DNA of 64,000 bases, taken from Acidocella facilis ATCC 35904 (GTDB taxonomy: Bacteria > Pseudomonadota > Alphaproteobacteria > Acetobacterales > Acetobacteraceae). The notes below the pieces were generated by a model that was not told where the DNA came from, made no database searches, and saw only the letters and a list, made by a program, of their open reading frames with translations. The DNA is taken from positions 203,970 through 267,969 of the forward strand of contig NZ_JHYG01000006.1 of the NCBI RefSeq assembly GCF_000687875.1, given 5' to 3'. The translations under genes and the position numbers were made by a program. Numbering within the stretch: the stretch's first letter is position 1; every line of letters starts with the position of its first letter. Shown one piece after another: positions 54,765 through 63,430 of the stretch.

Positions 54765-54935
54765 TCCGTGCTGGCAGGTCTCCCGGCTTGCGGATAGGGG
54801 TTTGGGCAAACCCTGCGGGGTGCAGCCTTCCCAGCTTGCGCCAGTGGCTTCGCATCCCTCTCCGGTCACGGTCGCGGGGGCGGCTGCGCTTCGGGGGTGA
54901 GCCCTATCGCATTCCCTTTTGGCCTGACATAAGAA
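54765..54935 (-). promoter_or_regulatory. Cobalamin riboswitch heading the minus-strand cob operon
   Basis: Read on the minus strand: AAAAGGGAATGCG, a GC-rich core with CCCCCGCGACCGTGACC, GCCACTGGCGC, AAGCTGGGAAGG and the B12 box AAGCCGGGAGACCTGCC (54774-54790). All expected conserved elements are in order. It should repress DUF1636-cobW-cobN and probably the genes after it when cobalamin is plentiful. The surrounding gap 54674-55021 also holds the cobO promoter. Confidence 0.93.
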
Positions 54936-55021
54936 GCTGTTTTGAGGAGCCTCCCGGCCAGGCACCAGTACGATCCCCCGCAAAAGGCCGCAGTTGGGGG
55001 GCAGAGTCAAGGAGAGAAGCC

Positions 55022-55639
55022 ATGTCCCTCACCCCCGAAGACGCCACCCGCCATGCCGAGAAGATGGCGCGGATCAAGGCGGCGCGGGCGAAAATGATGG
55101 CGGGCAAGACTGGGGAAAAGGGGCTGATCATCGTCCATACCGGGCCGGGCAAGGGCAAATCCTCCTCCGGATTCGGCATGGTGCTGCGCTGTATCGCGCA
55201 CGGGATGCCCTGCGCGGTGGTGCAATTCATCAAAGGGGCGTGGGATACCGGGGAGCGGCGGCTGCTGACCACGCATTTTGCCGGGCTCTGCCAGTTTTAC
55301 GCGATGGGCGAGGGGTTCACCTGGGAGACGCAGGATAAGGCGCGGGACATCGCGGCGGCCAAGGCGGGGTGGGTGAAGGCCAAGGCGCTGATATTGGATG
55401 AGCGCATCAGGCTGGTGCTGCTGGATGAGATCAATATCGCGCTGCGCTATGGCTATCTGGATGCGGATGAGGTGGTGGAATTTCTGCTGACCCAGAAGCC
55501 GGCGATGACCCATGTGGTGCTGACCGGGCGCAATGCGCCGCCAGGGCTGATCGAGGCGGCGGATCTGGTCAGCGAGATCGCGGCGGTGAAGCATCCCTTT
55601 AAAGAGGGAATCAAGGCGCAGAAGGGCGTGGAATTTTAG
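55022..55639 (+). CDS. cobO: Corrinoid adenosyltransferase
   Basis: Transfers adenosyl from ATP to reduced corrinoid. The 205 residues of the CobO/BtuR type have the P-loop HTGPGKGKSSSGFGMVLR, then VVQFIKGAWDTGERRLL, FTWETQDKARDIAAAKAGW and LVLLDEINIALRYGYLDADE. GGAGAG precedes the ATG at 55022; the longer frame to 54788 would run through the riboswitch. Confidence 0.96.
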   Translation: MSLTPEDATRHAEKMARIKAARAKMMAGKTGEKGLIIVHTGPGKGKSSSGFGMVLRCIAHGMPCAVVQFIKGAWDTGERRLLTTHFAGLCQFYAMGEGFTWETQDKARDIAAAKAGWVKAKALILDERIRLVLLDEINIALRYGYLDADEVVEFLLTQKPAMTHVVLTGRNAPPGLIEAADLVSEIAAVKHPFKEGIKAQKGVEF

Positions 55640-55780
55640 AGTTCCTTCCCAAATCCGCGATGCCGGCCGGCTGGCGGCGCTTTGCTGCGCGCCGGTGCTC
55701 ACGTACTTAACGTACGCTCCGCTCCGGTGCTCGCAAAACACCACCATCCGGCTCGGCCTGGCGAATTTTGAAAGGAACTC
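55639..55780. repeat. 142-base imperfect palindromic element between cobO and cobQ
   Basis: Terminal inverted repeats GAGTTCCTT (55639-55647) and AAGGAACTC (55772-55780). The two halves are imperfectly complementary throughout, meeting at a centre with ACGTACTTAACGTACG. The right terminus supplies the AAAGGAAC ribosome binding site of cobQ. Resembles small non-autonomous palindromic repeats scattered in bacterial genomes; copies elsewhere could not be checked. Confidence 0.6.
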
Positions 55781-57244
55781 ATGATGGTGGCGGTGATGCT
55801 GCAGGGCACCGGCTCGAATGTCGGAAAGTCGCTGCTGGTGGCGGGGCTGTGCCGGGCGGTGCGGCGGCGGGGGCTCAGCGTGGCGCCGTTCAAGCCGCAG
55901 AACATGTCCAACAATGCCGCCGTGACGGCGGATGGCGGCGAGATCGGCCGGGCGCAGGCGCTGCAGGCCCTGGCCTGCGGGCTTGCGCCGCATACGGACA
56001 TGAACCCGGTGCTGCTGAAGCCGGAATCCGAAAGCGGGTCGCAGATCATCGTGCAGGGCCAGCGCGTGGCGACGCTGAAGGCGCGCGATTACGGGGCCTA
56101 TAAACCGACGCTGATGCCGGCGGTGCTGGAGAGTTTCGCGCGGCTGCGGGCAGCTTATGATGTGGTGATCGTCGAAGGGGCGGGCAGCCCGGCGGAGGTT
56201 AATCTGCGGGCGGGCGACATCGCCAATATGGGTTTTGCCCAGGCGGCGCGGGTGCCGGTGGTGCTGGTGGGGGATATCGACCGGGGTGGGGTGATCGCGC
56301 AGCTGGTCGGCACCCAGGCGGTGCTGGCGCCGGAGGATGCGGCGTTGGTGAAGGGGTTTATCGTCAATAAATTCCGGGGCGATCCGCGATTGTTCGATTC
56401 TGGTTATGAATTCATCCAATACCATACCGGCTGGCGCGGGTTTGGGGTGGTGCCGTGGTTTTCGAACGCTGCGATTCTGCCGGGCGAGGATGCGCAGGAT
56501 CTGCGCCGCGCGCGGCCGGTGGCGGCGGGGGTGGGGGCGGTGAAGATTGCCTGCCTGGCGCTCTCGCGGATTGCGAATTTCGACGATCTCGATCCGCTGC
56601 GGGCCGAGCCGGGGGTGGAGCTGGTGCTGGTGGAGCCGGGCCAGGCGATCCCTGGCGATGCGGCGCTGGTGATCATTCCGGGGAGCAAATCCACGCGCGG
56701 GGATCTGGCGTTTTTGCGGGCGCAGGGCTGGGAGATTGATCTGGCGGCGCATCGCCGGCGGGGCGGGCGGATTCTGGGGCTGTGCGGCGGCTATCAGATG
56801 CTGGGCGAGGAGATTGCCGATCCGGACGGGTTGGAGGGGCCGGCGGGGGCGATGCCGGGGCTGGGGCTGTTGGAGGTCTCCACGGTGATGGATGCGCGCA
56901 AGCAGCTCGGGCTGGTGCGGGCGGAGCATGTGGCCAGCGGGCTGGCGGTGGAGGGGTATGAAATCCATCTCGGCCGCAGCGCGGGGGCGGATTGTGCGCG
57001 GCCGTTCGCAAGGATCGCGGGGCGGCCGGAGGGGGCGGTTTCAGCGGATGGGCTGGTGATGGGCAGCTATCTGCATGGGCTGTTTCAGGCGGATGGGTTC
57101 AGGACAGCGTTTCTGCGCGGGCTGGGGGCGCCGGTTGCCGAGCGGGACCATGGCGCCGCGGTGGAGGGGGCTTTGGATGGGCTGGCGGCGCATCTGGAGA
57201 CGCATCTGGACGTAGCCGGGCTGCTGGGTCTGCCCGGGGCCTGA
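55781..57244 (+). CDS. cobQ: Cobyric acid synthase
   Basis: Amidates the b, d, e and g side chains of adenosylcobyrinate a,c-diamide. 487 residues: [60 protein letters not shown], and a glutaminase domain with catalytic Cys in [15 protein letters not shown] and His in MGSYLHGLF. Two adjacent ATG codons (55781, 55784) are possible starts. Confidence 0.97.
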   Translation: MMVAVMLQGTGSNVGKSLLVAGLCRAVRRRGLSVAPFKPQNMSNNAAVTADGGEIGRAQALQALACGLAPHTDMNPVLLKPESESGSQIIVQGQRVATLKARDYGAYKPTLMPAVLESFARLRAAYDVVIVEGAGSPAEVNLRAGDIANMGFAQAARVPVVLVGDIDRGGVIAQLVGTQAVLAPEDAALVKGFIVNKFRGDPRLFDSGYEFIQYHTGWRGFGVVPWFSNAAILPGEDAQDLRRARPVAAGVGAVKIACLALSRIANFDDLDPLRAEPGVELVLVEPGQAIPGDAALVIIPGSKSTRGDLAFLRAQGWEIDLAAHRRRGGRILGLCGGYQMLGEEIADPDGLEGPAGAMPGLGLLEVSTVMDARKQLGLVRAEHVASGLAVEGYEIHLGRSAGADCARPFARIAGRPEGAVSADGLVMGSYLHGLFQADGFRTAFLRGLGAPVAERDHGAAVEGALDGLAAHLETHLDVAGLLGLPGA

Positions 57245-57250
57245 AGTCGC

Positions 57251-57385
57251 AAAAGTTTTTGGGGTGCAGCCCTTTTTTCAAAAAGGGCTGCAAAATCTTT
57301 GGGGGCGTTGGCAATGTCGTTGCCAACGCCCCCAACGTTTCCGCCCCTTTTTTGTAAAAAAGGGGCGGCCCCAAAAAACTTTTTA
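57251..57385. repeat. Three-hairpin cloverleaf element between cobQ and the CHRD gene
   Basis: Outer arms AAAAGTTTTTGGGG (57251-57264) and CCCCAAAAAACTTTTT (57369-57385) enclose three hairpins: GCAGCCCTTTTT / AAAAAGGGCTGC (57266-57291), GGGGGCGTTGGCAA / TTGCCAACGCCCCC (57301-57333) and CCGCCCCTTTTTT / AAAAAAGGGGCGG (57341-57368). It fills the convergent gap and its right end contains the stop codon of the CHRD gene. Possible roles: mobile palindromic repeat and bidirectional terminator. Confidence 0.7.
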
Positions 57386-57811
57386 CTGCCCGACGCTGAT
57401 CTGCGCGCGGGCTTCGCCCATCGGGTATTTGGCGGTGTGCAGATTCACATAGGTCTGGCCGGCGAGCAGCGCCTTGGTGGTGGCATCGTTCGCGGTCAGG
57501 GTGCCGTGCATCCCGGTATGGTAGGGGCCGGGGATCGGCAGCAGCACGCCGGCACTCTGGCCGGTGGCGGCGGGGCCGTGGAAATGCGCGGCTTTCACCG
57601 GGCCGCTGAGGCCGTGATAGGTGATCTTGTAGGTCAGCTTGCGGGTGACGGTGTCGAAGCTGCCGGTGACATGCCCGGTCGGCTGGCTGGTGGCGCTGCC
57701 TTCGGCGGCGAACTGGCCGGAGATGGACACGGTTTTCGCCTGGGCCAGCGGGGCGGCGGCGAGCAGAAGGGCGGCGGCGCCGGCGAGGCTGGCGCGAGAG
57801 GGCATGAACAT
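57383..57811 (-). CDS. CHRD-domain exported protein
   Basis: A 142-residue protein with a Sec signal peptide (SLAGAAALLLAAAPLAQA before KTVSISG). The mature part is a CHRD domain: TGHVTGSFDTVTRKLTYKIT, KAAHFHGPAATGQSAGVLLP, GQTYVNLHTAKYPMGEARAQ. CHRD proteins are extracytoplasmic; function unknown. Unrelated to the cobalamin genes around it. Its stop codon lies inside the cloverleaf element. An ATG at 57805 is an alternative start. Confidence 0.88.
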   Translation of the reverse strand: MFMPSRASLAGAAALLLAAAPLAQAKTVSISGQFAAEGSATSQPTGHVTGSFDTVTRKLTYKITYHGLSGPVKAAHFHGPAATGQSAGVLLPIPGPYHTGMHGTLTANDATTKALLAGQTYVNLHTAKYPMGEARAQISVGQ

Positions 57812-57880
57812 GGGACTGGTCTCCTGGATTATCGGCGGCGGAACACCGCGGGACATATATAAGCAGGAGATTGCGGTGTT

Positions 57881-58504
57881 TTAACGGGTCTCCCAGAGGG
57901 TCGGCGCATTTTGTTGCCACTCCGCGCGGTGCAGCAGAGGGGTGTCGTCCATGAAGGCGGGATGGCCGAGGCAGAGATAGCCGGCGAACTCCCAATGGGC
58001 GGGGACGGCGAAGAGCCGTTCGATCACCGAAGGCGCCAGGATGGAGACCGCGCCGAGGCCGAGATTTTCCGCCCGCGCCGCCAGCCAGAGGGCGAAAATC
58101 GCCATCGCCGTGGATTGCTGCAAGGTGAGTTCCATGGTGGCGCGGCCGAGGCGATGGCCGGCTTGCGGGTCGGTCTCGGTGAAGACCGCGAGCTGCACCG
58201 GGGCGGCGTCCAGCCCGGCGAGTTTCAGTCTGCCATAGGCCTGCGCCTGCTCACCTTCATAGCTGGCGGCGGCGTTGTGATTGCAGCGGGTGAATTCGGC
58301 GCGCACGGCGGCGCGCAGGGCCGGGTCTTCCACCCGGATCACCCGCCAGGGGCGGGCATTGCCGACGGAGGGGGCGTGGTCCATCGCCGCGCGCAGCCGG
58401 GCCAGAACATCCTCCGGCACCGGGTCGGGGCGGAAATGCCGGACATCGCGGCGCCAGAGCATGATGCGCTCCAGAATTGCCGAATCTTGGGCCGTGAACT
58501 CCAT
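57881..58504 (-). CDS. bluB: 5,6-dimethylbenzimidazole synthase
   Basis: BluB splits reduced FMN with O2 to form the lower ligand of cobalamin. The 207 residues resemble flavin-destroying nitroreductase-fold proteins: ERIMLWRRDVRHFRPDPVPE, MDHAPSVGNARPWRVIRVED, STAMAIFALWLAARAENLGL, VSILAPSVIERLFAVP. Start overlaps the cobC stop (TGATG). A frame to 58537 lies inside cobC. Confidence 0.94.
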   Translation of the reverse strand: MEFTAQDSAILERIMLWRRDVRHFRPDPVPEDVLARLRAAMDHAPSVGNARPWRVIRVEDPALRAAVRAEFTRCNHNAAASYEGEQAQAYGRLKLAGLDAAPVQLAVFTETDPQAGHRLGRATMELTLQQSTAMAIFALWLAARAENLGLGAVSILAPSVIERLFAVPAHWEFAGYLCLGHPAFMDDTPLLHRAEWQQNAPTLWETR

Positions 58505-59472
58505 CAGCCGCGCAAAGCCGCTGCGAGCCGCGCCCATTCGGCCGCATTGCCGGGCATGCCGAGGCGGATCCAGCGCTCGGAATAAGGGAAGATGCGCGAC
58601 CAGATATGGGCGTGCGCCAGCTTCGCCTGGGCGTCCTGGGCGCTTGGCGTGTCGTAGAGCCGGAACAGGCAGGTGCCGCCGACGACGCGCCAGCCGGCTT
58701 CGGCGGCCAACTCGTCCATGCGGGGAATTTCCGCCAGCAGCCGGGCAATGGTGGCGGTTGCCCAGGCTTTGTCGGCCAGGGCCAAGGCGCCCAGCTCCAA
58801 AGCCGGGCCGCAGACCGGCCAGGGGCCGGCGAGCTGGGAGAGGGTGGCGATGTCCGCCTCGCTGCCCAAGGCGAAGCCGAGCCGCATGCCGGCCAGGCCG
58901 TAGAATTTACCGAAGGAGCGCAGCACCACCAGACCGTCGCGCCCGGCCTGCGGGGCGAGGGAGTTTGCCGGGTAGGGATCGCCGAAACTTTCATCCACCA
59001 CCAGCCGCCCGACCTTGGGCAGCAGCGCCAGCAGGGCGGCGGGCTCGTAATGCCGGCCATCCGGGTTGTTGGGGTTCACCACCACGGCGAGGTCGGCCCC
59101 TGCGGTGTCTTCCGCGGTGGCGGCTTCCACCACCTGCCAGCCCAGAGCGCGCAGCGCCGCCGCATGCTCATTATAGGTGGGGGACATGATTTTCGCGGTG
59201 CCGGGTTTGGAGAGCAGCGGCATCAGCTGGATGGCCGCCTGCGCCCCGGCCAAAGGCAGTACCGCGCCCTTGGTGTTGAAGGCCGCGCGCGCGGCTTCGA
59301 TGAGGGTCGCGGTGGCGCTGGCGGTGGGCAGGGCGGTCCAGGCCGCTGGGCTGATCGCCGGGACCGGGTAGGGGACGCGGTTGATGCCGGTGGAGAGGTC
59401 GATCCAGTCTGCTTTCGTGCCGCCATACTGGCCGACCGCCCAATCCAGATTGCCGCCATGGTCGCGTTTCAT
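58504..59472 (-). CDS. cobC: Threonine-phosphate decarboxylase / CobC aminotransferase-fold enzyme
   Basis: PLP enzyme making (R)-1-amino-2-propanol phosphate, the linker between corrin ring and nucleotide loop. 322 residues: HGGNLDWAVGQYGGTKADWI, DLSTGINRVPYPVP, VVNPNNPDGRHYEPAALLAL, VVDESFGDPYP and the PLP-binding Lys in LVVLRSFGKFYGLAGMRLGF. GGAGG lies 6 bases before the ATG at 59472. Confidence 0.94.
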   Translation of the reverse strand: MKRDHGGNLDWAVGQYGGTKADWIDLSTGINRVPYPVPAISPAAWTALPTASATATLIEAARAAFNTKGAVLPLAGAQAAIQLMPLLSKPGTAKIMSPTYNEHAAALRALGWQVVEAATAEDTAGADLAVVVNPNNPDGRHYEPAALLALLPKVGRLVVDESFGDPYPANSLAPQAGRDGLVVLRSFGKFYGLAGMRLGFALGSEADIATLSQLAGPWPVCGPALELGALALADKAWATATIARLLAEIPRMDELAAEAGWRVVGGTCLFRLYDTPSAQDAQAKLAHAHIWSRIFPYSERWIRLGMPGNAAEWARLAAALRG

Positions 59473-59485
59473 TTCATCCTCCCTA

Positions 59486-59541
59486 GCGCAATATATGTTG
59501 GGCGTGGCGCGGTGCGCCCCGCCCAACATATGAAATTGCGC
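59486..59541. repeat. Long hairpin in the cobD-cobC gap
   Basis: GCGCAAT (59486-59492) pairs with ATTGCGC (59535-59541), ATATGTTGGGCG (59493-59504) with CGCCCAACATAT (59520-59531), and GGCGC with GCGCC around a GGT loop; a 3-base bulge interrupts one side. It ends a few bases before the cobC ribosome binding site on the minus strand, so it could control cobC translation or mRNA stability. Confidence 0.65.
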
Positions 59542-59554
59542 GCCAAAACAAGTC

Positions 59555-60499
59555 TTAGCGCATCAAGCCGAGGGCCTGAGGCGCTAAGACAGCGCTGAGC
59601 CCCAGCAGGGCCGCCGCCAAGATCAGCGCCCGCCGGTAGAGGGCGAGGGCCGCGTAGATATCTTCCGGGCCCGGGTCGCGGCCATTGGCGTTGATCCAGG
59701 GTTCGTTCGCCGCCTCGTTGCCGTAAATGCGGGGGCCGGACAAGCGCAGCCCCAGCGCCCCTGCCATCGCCGCCTCCGGCCAGCCGCCATTGGGGGAGCG
59801 GTGATGGCGTGCGTCGTTGCTTGTGACGATCCAGGCGGCGGCGCGGTTGGGGGCGGTGATGATGAAGAGCAGGGCGGTGAGGCGGGCGGGGAGGAGATTG
59901 GCGAGATCATCGATGCGCGCCGAGGCCCAGCCGAAGGCCTCATAGCGCGGGGTGCGGTGGCCGAGCATGGAATCGAGCGTGTTGATCGCTTTGTAAGCCG
60001 CGATGCCGGGCAGGCCGAACAAAGCGCCCCAGAATAGCGGCGCGATGATGCCGTCCGAGCTATTTTCCGCCAGGCTCTCCAGGGCAGCGCGGGCGATGCC
60101 GCGGGCATTCAGCCGCTCCGGGTCGCGCCCGACGATCATCGAGACGGCCTGGCGCGCGGCGGGAAGGTCCTGCGCGGCGAGCGGTTTGGCGACGCGGGCG
60201 ACATGCTCATGCAGCGAGCGGGCGGCGAGCAGCGGCCAGGCGAGGAGCGCGGTGAGCAGCGTGCCGGAGAGCGCCTGCAGCGCCACGCCGAAGAAGATGG
60301 CGATGGCGATGACCAGCAGCGCGGTGGCGACACCTTTCAGCCGGCGGGCCGGGCCCTGGTTGAGCCGCGCCTCCAGCGCTGAGATCAGTGCCCCGCACCA
60401 GGTGACCGGGTGGCCGATGGCGCGGAACACTGCATCCGGCCAGCCGATGGCGGCATCCAGCCCCAGCGCCAACGCCATCGCGAGGGGATGCAGGGTCAT
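59555..60499 (-). CDS. cobD: Adenosylcobinamide-phosphate synthase
   Basis: CbiB/CobD, inner-membrane enzyme attaching aminopropanol phosphate to cobyric acid. 314 residues with about four to five membrane segments; DAAIGWPDAVFRAIGHPVTW, YKAINTLDSMLGHRTPRYEA, SPNGGWPEAAMAGALGLRLS are strong family matches. Start overlaps the phosphatase stop (ATGA). Confidence 0.95.
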   Translation of the reverse strand: MTLHPLAMALALGLDAAIGWPDAVFRAIGHPVTWCGALISALEARLNQGPARRLKGVATALLVIAIAIFFGVALQALSGTLLTALLAWPLLAARSLHEHVARVAKPLAAQDLPAARQAVSMIVGRDPERLNARGIARAALESLAENSSDGIIAPLFWGALFGLPGIAAYKAINTLDSMLGHRTPRYEAFGWASARIDDLANLLPARLTALLFIITAPNRAAAWIVTSNDARHHRSPNGGWPEAAMAGALGLRLSGPRIYGNEAANEPWINANGRDPGPEDIYAALALYRRALILAAALLGLSAVLAPQALGLMR

Positions 60500-61062
60500 G
60501 ACGCCAGGTCCAGATTGGTGCAGGTGATGGCGAAATTGCCACCCGGCAGGGCCTCCAGCACGGTGAGGGAGAAGGGGGCGATGGCAAAGGCGAGGCCTTG
60601 CGGGATGTCGCCCAATGCCAGGCCGAGCGCGGCGCGGATGATGCCGGCATGGGTGAAAATGAGCGTGTCCTGGGTGAGGGCCAGCAGCGCCGGACGGGCG
60701 CGGGCGGCGAGCTCCAGGAAGGATTCGCCGCCGGGCGGGCAGTGCGCGGCAAGCGCCGCACGGGGCAGGGGGCCGAGATCCGGCAGCGCGGCCAGAGGCT
60801 GGCCGTCCCAGGCGCCGAAATCTTGCTCCTGCAGGCGGGGCTCCAGCTGCGGGGCGCGGCCAGGGAACAGCGCGCCGGCGGTCTGGGTGCAGCGTTGCAG
60901 CGGGCTGGAGATCAGCGCCGCGTCAGGCGCGAGGGCGGCCAGACGCGCCTGGGCGCGGGCGATCGAGTCGGGGCCGGGCAGGGTGGCGGGCAGGTCCGTG
61001 CGCCCGGCGAGCAGGGCGGGTGTGGTGATGGCGGTGTGGCGGATCAGCAGCAGGCGCGGCAT
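60496..61062 (-). CDS. Histidine phosphatase, putative α-ribazole phosphatase
   Basis: A 188-residue phosphoglycerate mutase-like phosphatase. RLLLIRHTAITTPALLAGRT carries the catalytic RHT (His), then ISSPLQRCTQTAGAL, EQDFGAWDGQPLAAL and FTHAGIIRAALGLAL. The place beside cobD/cobU/cobT fits dephosphorylation of α-ribazole phosphate or cobalamin phosphate. The family has other substrates, so this rests on context. Confidence 0.8.
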   Translation of the reverse strand: MPRLLLIRHTAITTPALLAGRTDLPATLPGPDSIARAQARLAALAPDAALISSPLQRCTQTAGALFPGRAPQLEPRLQEQDFGAWDGQPLAALPDLGPLPRAALAAHCPPGGESFLELAARARPALLALTQDTLIFTHAGIIRAALGLALGDIPQGLAFAIAPFSLTVLEALPGGNFAITCTNLDLAS

Positions 61063-61128
61063 GGACTGGCGTGTCGCAGGGGTGGGCGGGCTTTTCAAGT
61101 CTGGCATTTGGTGTTTGGGATTTCAGCC

Positions 61129-61626
61129 ATGATCCTACTCGTCACTGGCGGGGCGCGCTCCGGCAAGAGCCTGTACGCCGAAACCCGCATCCGGGACTGC
61201 GCCGGCACGCCGGTTTACATCGCCACCGCCCAGCCCTTCGATGCGGAGATGGCGGCGCGGATCGCGGCGCATAAGGCACGGCGCGGGCCGGGCTGGCTGG
61301 ATGTGGAGGCGCCGCTGGAACTGCCCCAGGCGCTGCAAGCGGCGCCGGCCGGGCCGGTGCTGGTGGATTGCCTGACGCTGTGGCTCTCCAATCTGATGTT
61401 CGCCGAGCGGGATATCGAGGCGCAGACGGAGGCGCTATGCGCGGCGCTGGCGGCGCGCGGCGGTGAGATCGCGCTGGTGACCAATGAGGTGGGGCAGGGC
61501 ATCGTGCCCGAGAATGCGCTGGCGCGGCGGTTTCGCGATGCGCAGGGGCGGCTGAACCAGCGCGTGGCGCAGGCGGCCGACGAGGTGCGGCTGGCGGTGT
61601 GTGGCTATACGCTGCGGGTGAAGTAA
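61129..61626 (+). CDS. cobU: Adenosylcobinamide kinase / guanylyltransferase
   Basis: Bifunctional enzyme (CobU/CobP) that phosphorylates adenosylcobinamide and adds GMP. 165 residues: P-loop GGARSGKS at residues 7-14, VYIATAQPFDAEMAARIAAH, KARRGPGWLDVEAP, VLVDCLTLWLSNLMF and VTNEVGQGIVPENALARRFR. Divergent from the phosphatase; a longer frame upstream is rejected. Confidence 0.96.
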   Translation: MILLVTGGARSGKSLYAETRIRDCAGTPVYIATAQPFDAEMAARIAAHKARRGPGWLDVEAPLELPQALQAAPAGPVLVDCLTLWLSNLMFAERDIEAQTEALCAALAARGGEIALVTNEVGQGIVPENALARRFRDAQGRLNQRVAQAADEVRLAVCGYTLRVK

Positions 61627-61658
61627 GCTTTTCCGGACCGGTTTTTGAAGTTGATTGG

Positions 61659-62684
61659 ATGATGATGTCGCACGCTCTGTTTCCCGCTGGCTCCTTTGCT
61701 GAATTGCGCGCCCGTCTGGCGGCGTTGCCGCGTTATGACGAGGCCGCCGCCGCCGCCGCGCTGGCCCATCAGAACAGCCTGCTCAAGCCGCCCGGCGCGC
61801 TGGGGCGGCTGGAGGAGGTGGCGATTTTCCTGGCCGGATGGCGCGGCACCGCGCGGCCGCGGATTGGCAAGGCACAGGCTGTGGTGTTCGCGGGGAATCA
61901 TGGCGTGTGCGCGCAGGGGGTGAATCCGTATCCGCAGGAGGTCACCGTGCAGATGGTGGCGACGTTCCAGGCGGGCGGGGCGGCGATCAACCAGCTTTGC
62001 CGGGCCGCCGGGGCGGATTTGTCGGTGGTGGCGCTGGAGCTGGAGCGCCCGACCGGGGATTTCACCCAAGGGGAGGCGATGAGCGAGGCCGAAGTGCTGG
62101 CGGCGATGGCGCAAGGCGCGGACGCGGTGAATGCGCAAGCGGATATTCTGCTGCTGGGCGAGATGGGAATCGGCAATTCCACCGTGGCGGCGGCGCTGGC
62201 GGCGTCTTGCTTCGGCGGGGTGGCGCAGGATTGGGCGGGGCCGGGTACGGGGTCGGACCATGCCGGGATGGGCCGCAAGATCAGCGCGATCGAGGCCGGG
62301 CTGGCGCGGCACCAGGGGGCGCGCGGGCTGGCCGCGCTGGTGGCGTTTGGCGGGCGCGAGCAGGCGGCGATCTGCGGGGCGATTTTGCAGGCGCGGGCGT
62401 TGCGGATACCCGTGCTGCTGGATGGCTTCATCTGCACCGCGGCGGCCGGGGTGCTGGAGGCGGAGGCCAAGGGCGCGCTGGATCATTGTCTGGCCGGGCA
62501 TGTCGGCGCGGAGCCGGGGCATCGGCGCTTGCTGGCGGCGTTGGGCAAAGAGCCGCTGCTGGCGCTGGGGATGCGGCTGGGCGAGGGCAGCGGGGCGGCG
62601 GTGGCGCTCAGCGTCGTGCGCGCGGCGCTTGAGGCGCATAATGGCATGTCCACCTTCGCCGAGGCCGGTGTCTCCGACGCATGA
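61659..62684 (+). CDS. cobT: Nicotinate-nucleotide-dimethylbenzimidazole phosphoribosyltransferase
   Basis: Makes α-ribazole phosphate from dimethylbenzimidazole (supplied by BluB). 341 residues: LKPPGALGRLEEVAIFLAGW, AVVFAGNHGVCAQGVNPYPQ, LLLGEMGIGNSTVAAALAAS, PVLLDGFICTAAAGVLEAEA. Three consecutive ATG codons (61659, 61662, 61665) could serve as start; upstream open frame overlaps cobU. This is the Salmonella-style CobT, not the cobaltochelatase subunit. Confidence 0.95.
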   Translation: MMMSHALFPAGSFAELRARLAALPRYDEAAAAAALAHQNSLLKPPGALGRLEEVAIFLAGWRGTARPRIGKAQAVVFAGNHGVCAQGVNPYPQEVTVQMVATFQAGGAAINQLCRAAGADLSVVALELERPTGDFTQGEAMSEAEVLAAMAQGADAVNAQADILLLGEMGIGNSTVAAALAASCFGGVAQDWAGPGTGSDHAGMGRKISAIEAGLARHQGARGLAALVAFGGREQAAICGAILQARALRIPVLLDGFICTAAAGVLEAEAKGALDHCLAGHVGAEPGHRRLLAALGKEPLLALGMRLGEGSGAAVALSVVRAALEAHNGMSTFAEAGVSDA

Positions 62685-63430
62685 GGCCGCCCGCCCGCCT
62701 GGATGAGCTGCGGCTGGCCTTCATGCTGCTGAGCCGGTTGCCGATGGGAACATTGGCGCGGGCACCTGCGCTTTCGGACTGTGTTTGGGCTTATCCGCTG
62801 GTGGGCGCGGTGGTCGGCGGGCTGGCGGGGCTGGTGTTTGCGTTGGCGGCGCGGCTGGGGCTGCCGCCGCTGGCGGGGGCGCTGCTGGCGCTGGCCGCCG
62901 GCGCGCTGCTCACCGGGGCGATGCATGAGGATGGGCTGGCGGATCTGGCCGATGGCTTTGGCGGCGGTGCGACGCGCGCTGCCAAGCTGGAGATCATGCG
63001 CGACAGCCGGATCGGCAGTTATGGCGTGCTGGCGCTGATTTTGGCGCTGGGGATGAAGGCGGCCTGTCTGGCCGCTTTGCCGCCGGCCGGGGCCTGGTTG
63101 AGCCTGGCCGGTTTGGGGGCGTTGAGCCGTGCTGCGCTGCCGATGGTGATGCTGGCTTTGCCAAGCGCGCGCGAAAGCGGGCTGGGCCAGGCGGCAGGCG
63201 GGGCGTTGCGGCGCGGCCCGGCGCTGGCCGGGCTGGTGCTGGGCTTGCTGCTGGCGGGGCTCTGCGCGCTGCCGCATCTGGGCGCGGTGGTGCTGGCGAT
63301 GGCGCTGGTGAGTGCCGGGATAGGGGCGTTGGCGCGTCAGCAAATTGGCGGCTTCACCGGGGACGTGCTGGGAGCGGTGCAAAATCTGGCGGAATTGGCC
63401 GGGTTTTGCGTGCTGGTGGGGCGGTTTTAA
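62681..63430 (+). CDS. cobS: Adenosylcobinamide-GDP ribazoletransferase (cobalamin synthase)
   Basis: Final step joining α-ribazole to adenosylcobinamide-GDP in the inner membrane. 249 residues, about six membrane segments, with TGAMHEDGLADLADGFGGGA and KLEIMRDSRIGSYGVLALIL as the family core. Overlaps cobT (ATGA). This is the Salmonella-type CobS, not the chelatase AAA+ subunit. Confidence 0.95.
   Translation: MRPPARLDELRLAFMLLSRLPMGTLARAPALSDCVWAYPLVGAVVGGLAGLVFALAARLGLPPLAGALLALAAGALLTGAMHEDGLADLADGFGGGATRAAKLEIMRDSRIGSYGVLALILALGMKAACLAALPPAGAWLSLAGLGALSRAALPMVMLALPSARESGLGQAAGGALRRGPALAGLVLGLLLAGLCALPHLGAVVLAMALVSAGIGALARQQIGGFTGDVLGAVQNLAELAGFCVLVGRF

Noticed and set aside
55007..56968. 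653-codon minus-strand frame opposite cobO and cobQ
   Set aside because: His/Arg/Pro-rich, spans two real genes and the palindromic element; no recognisable domain.
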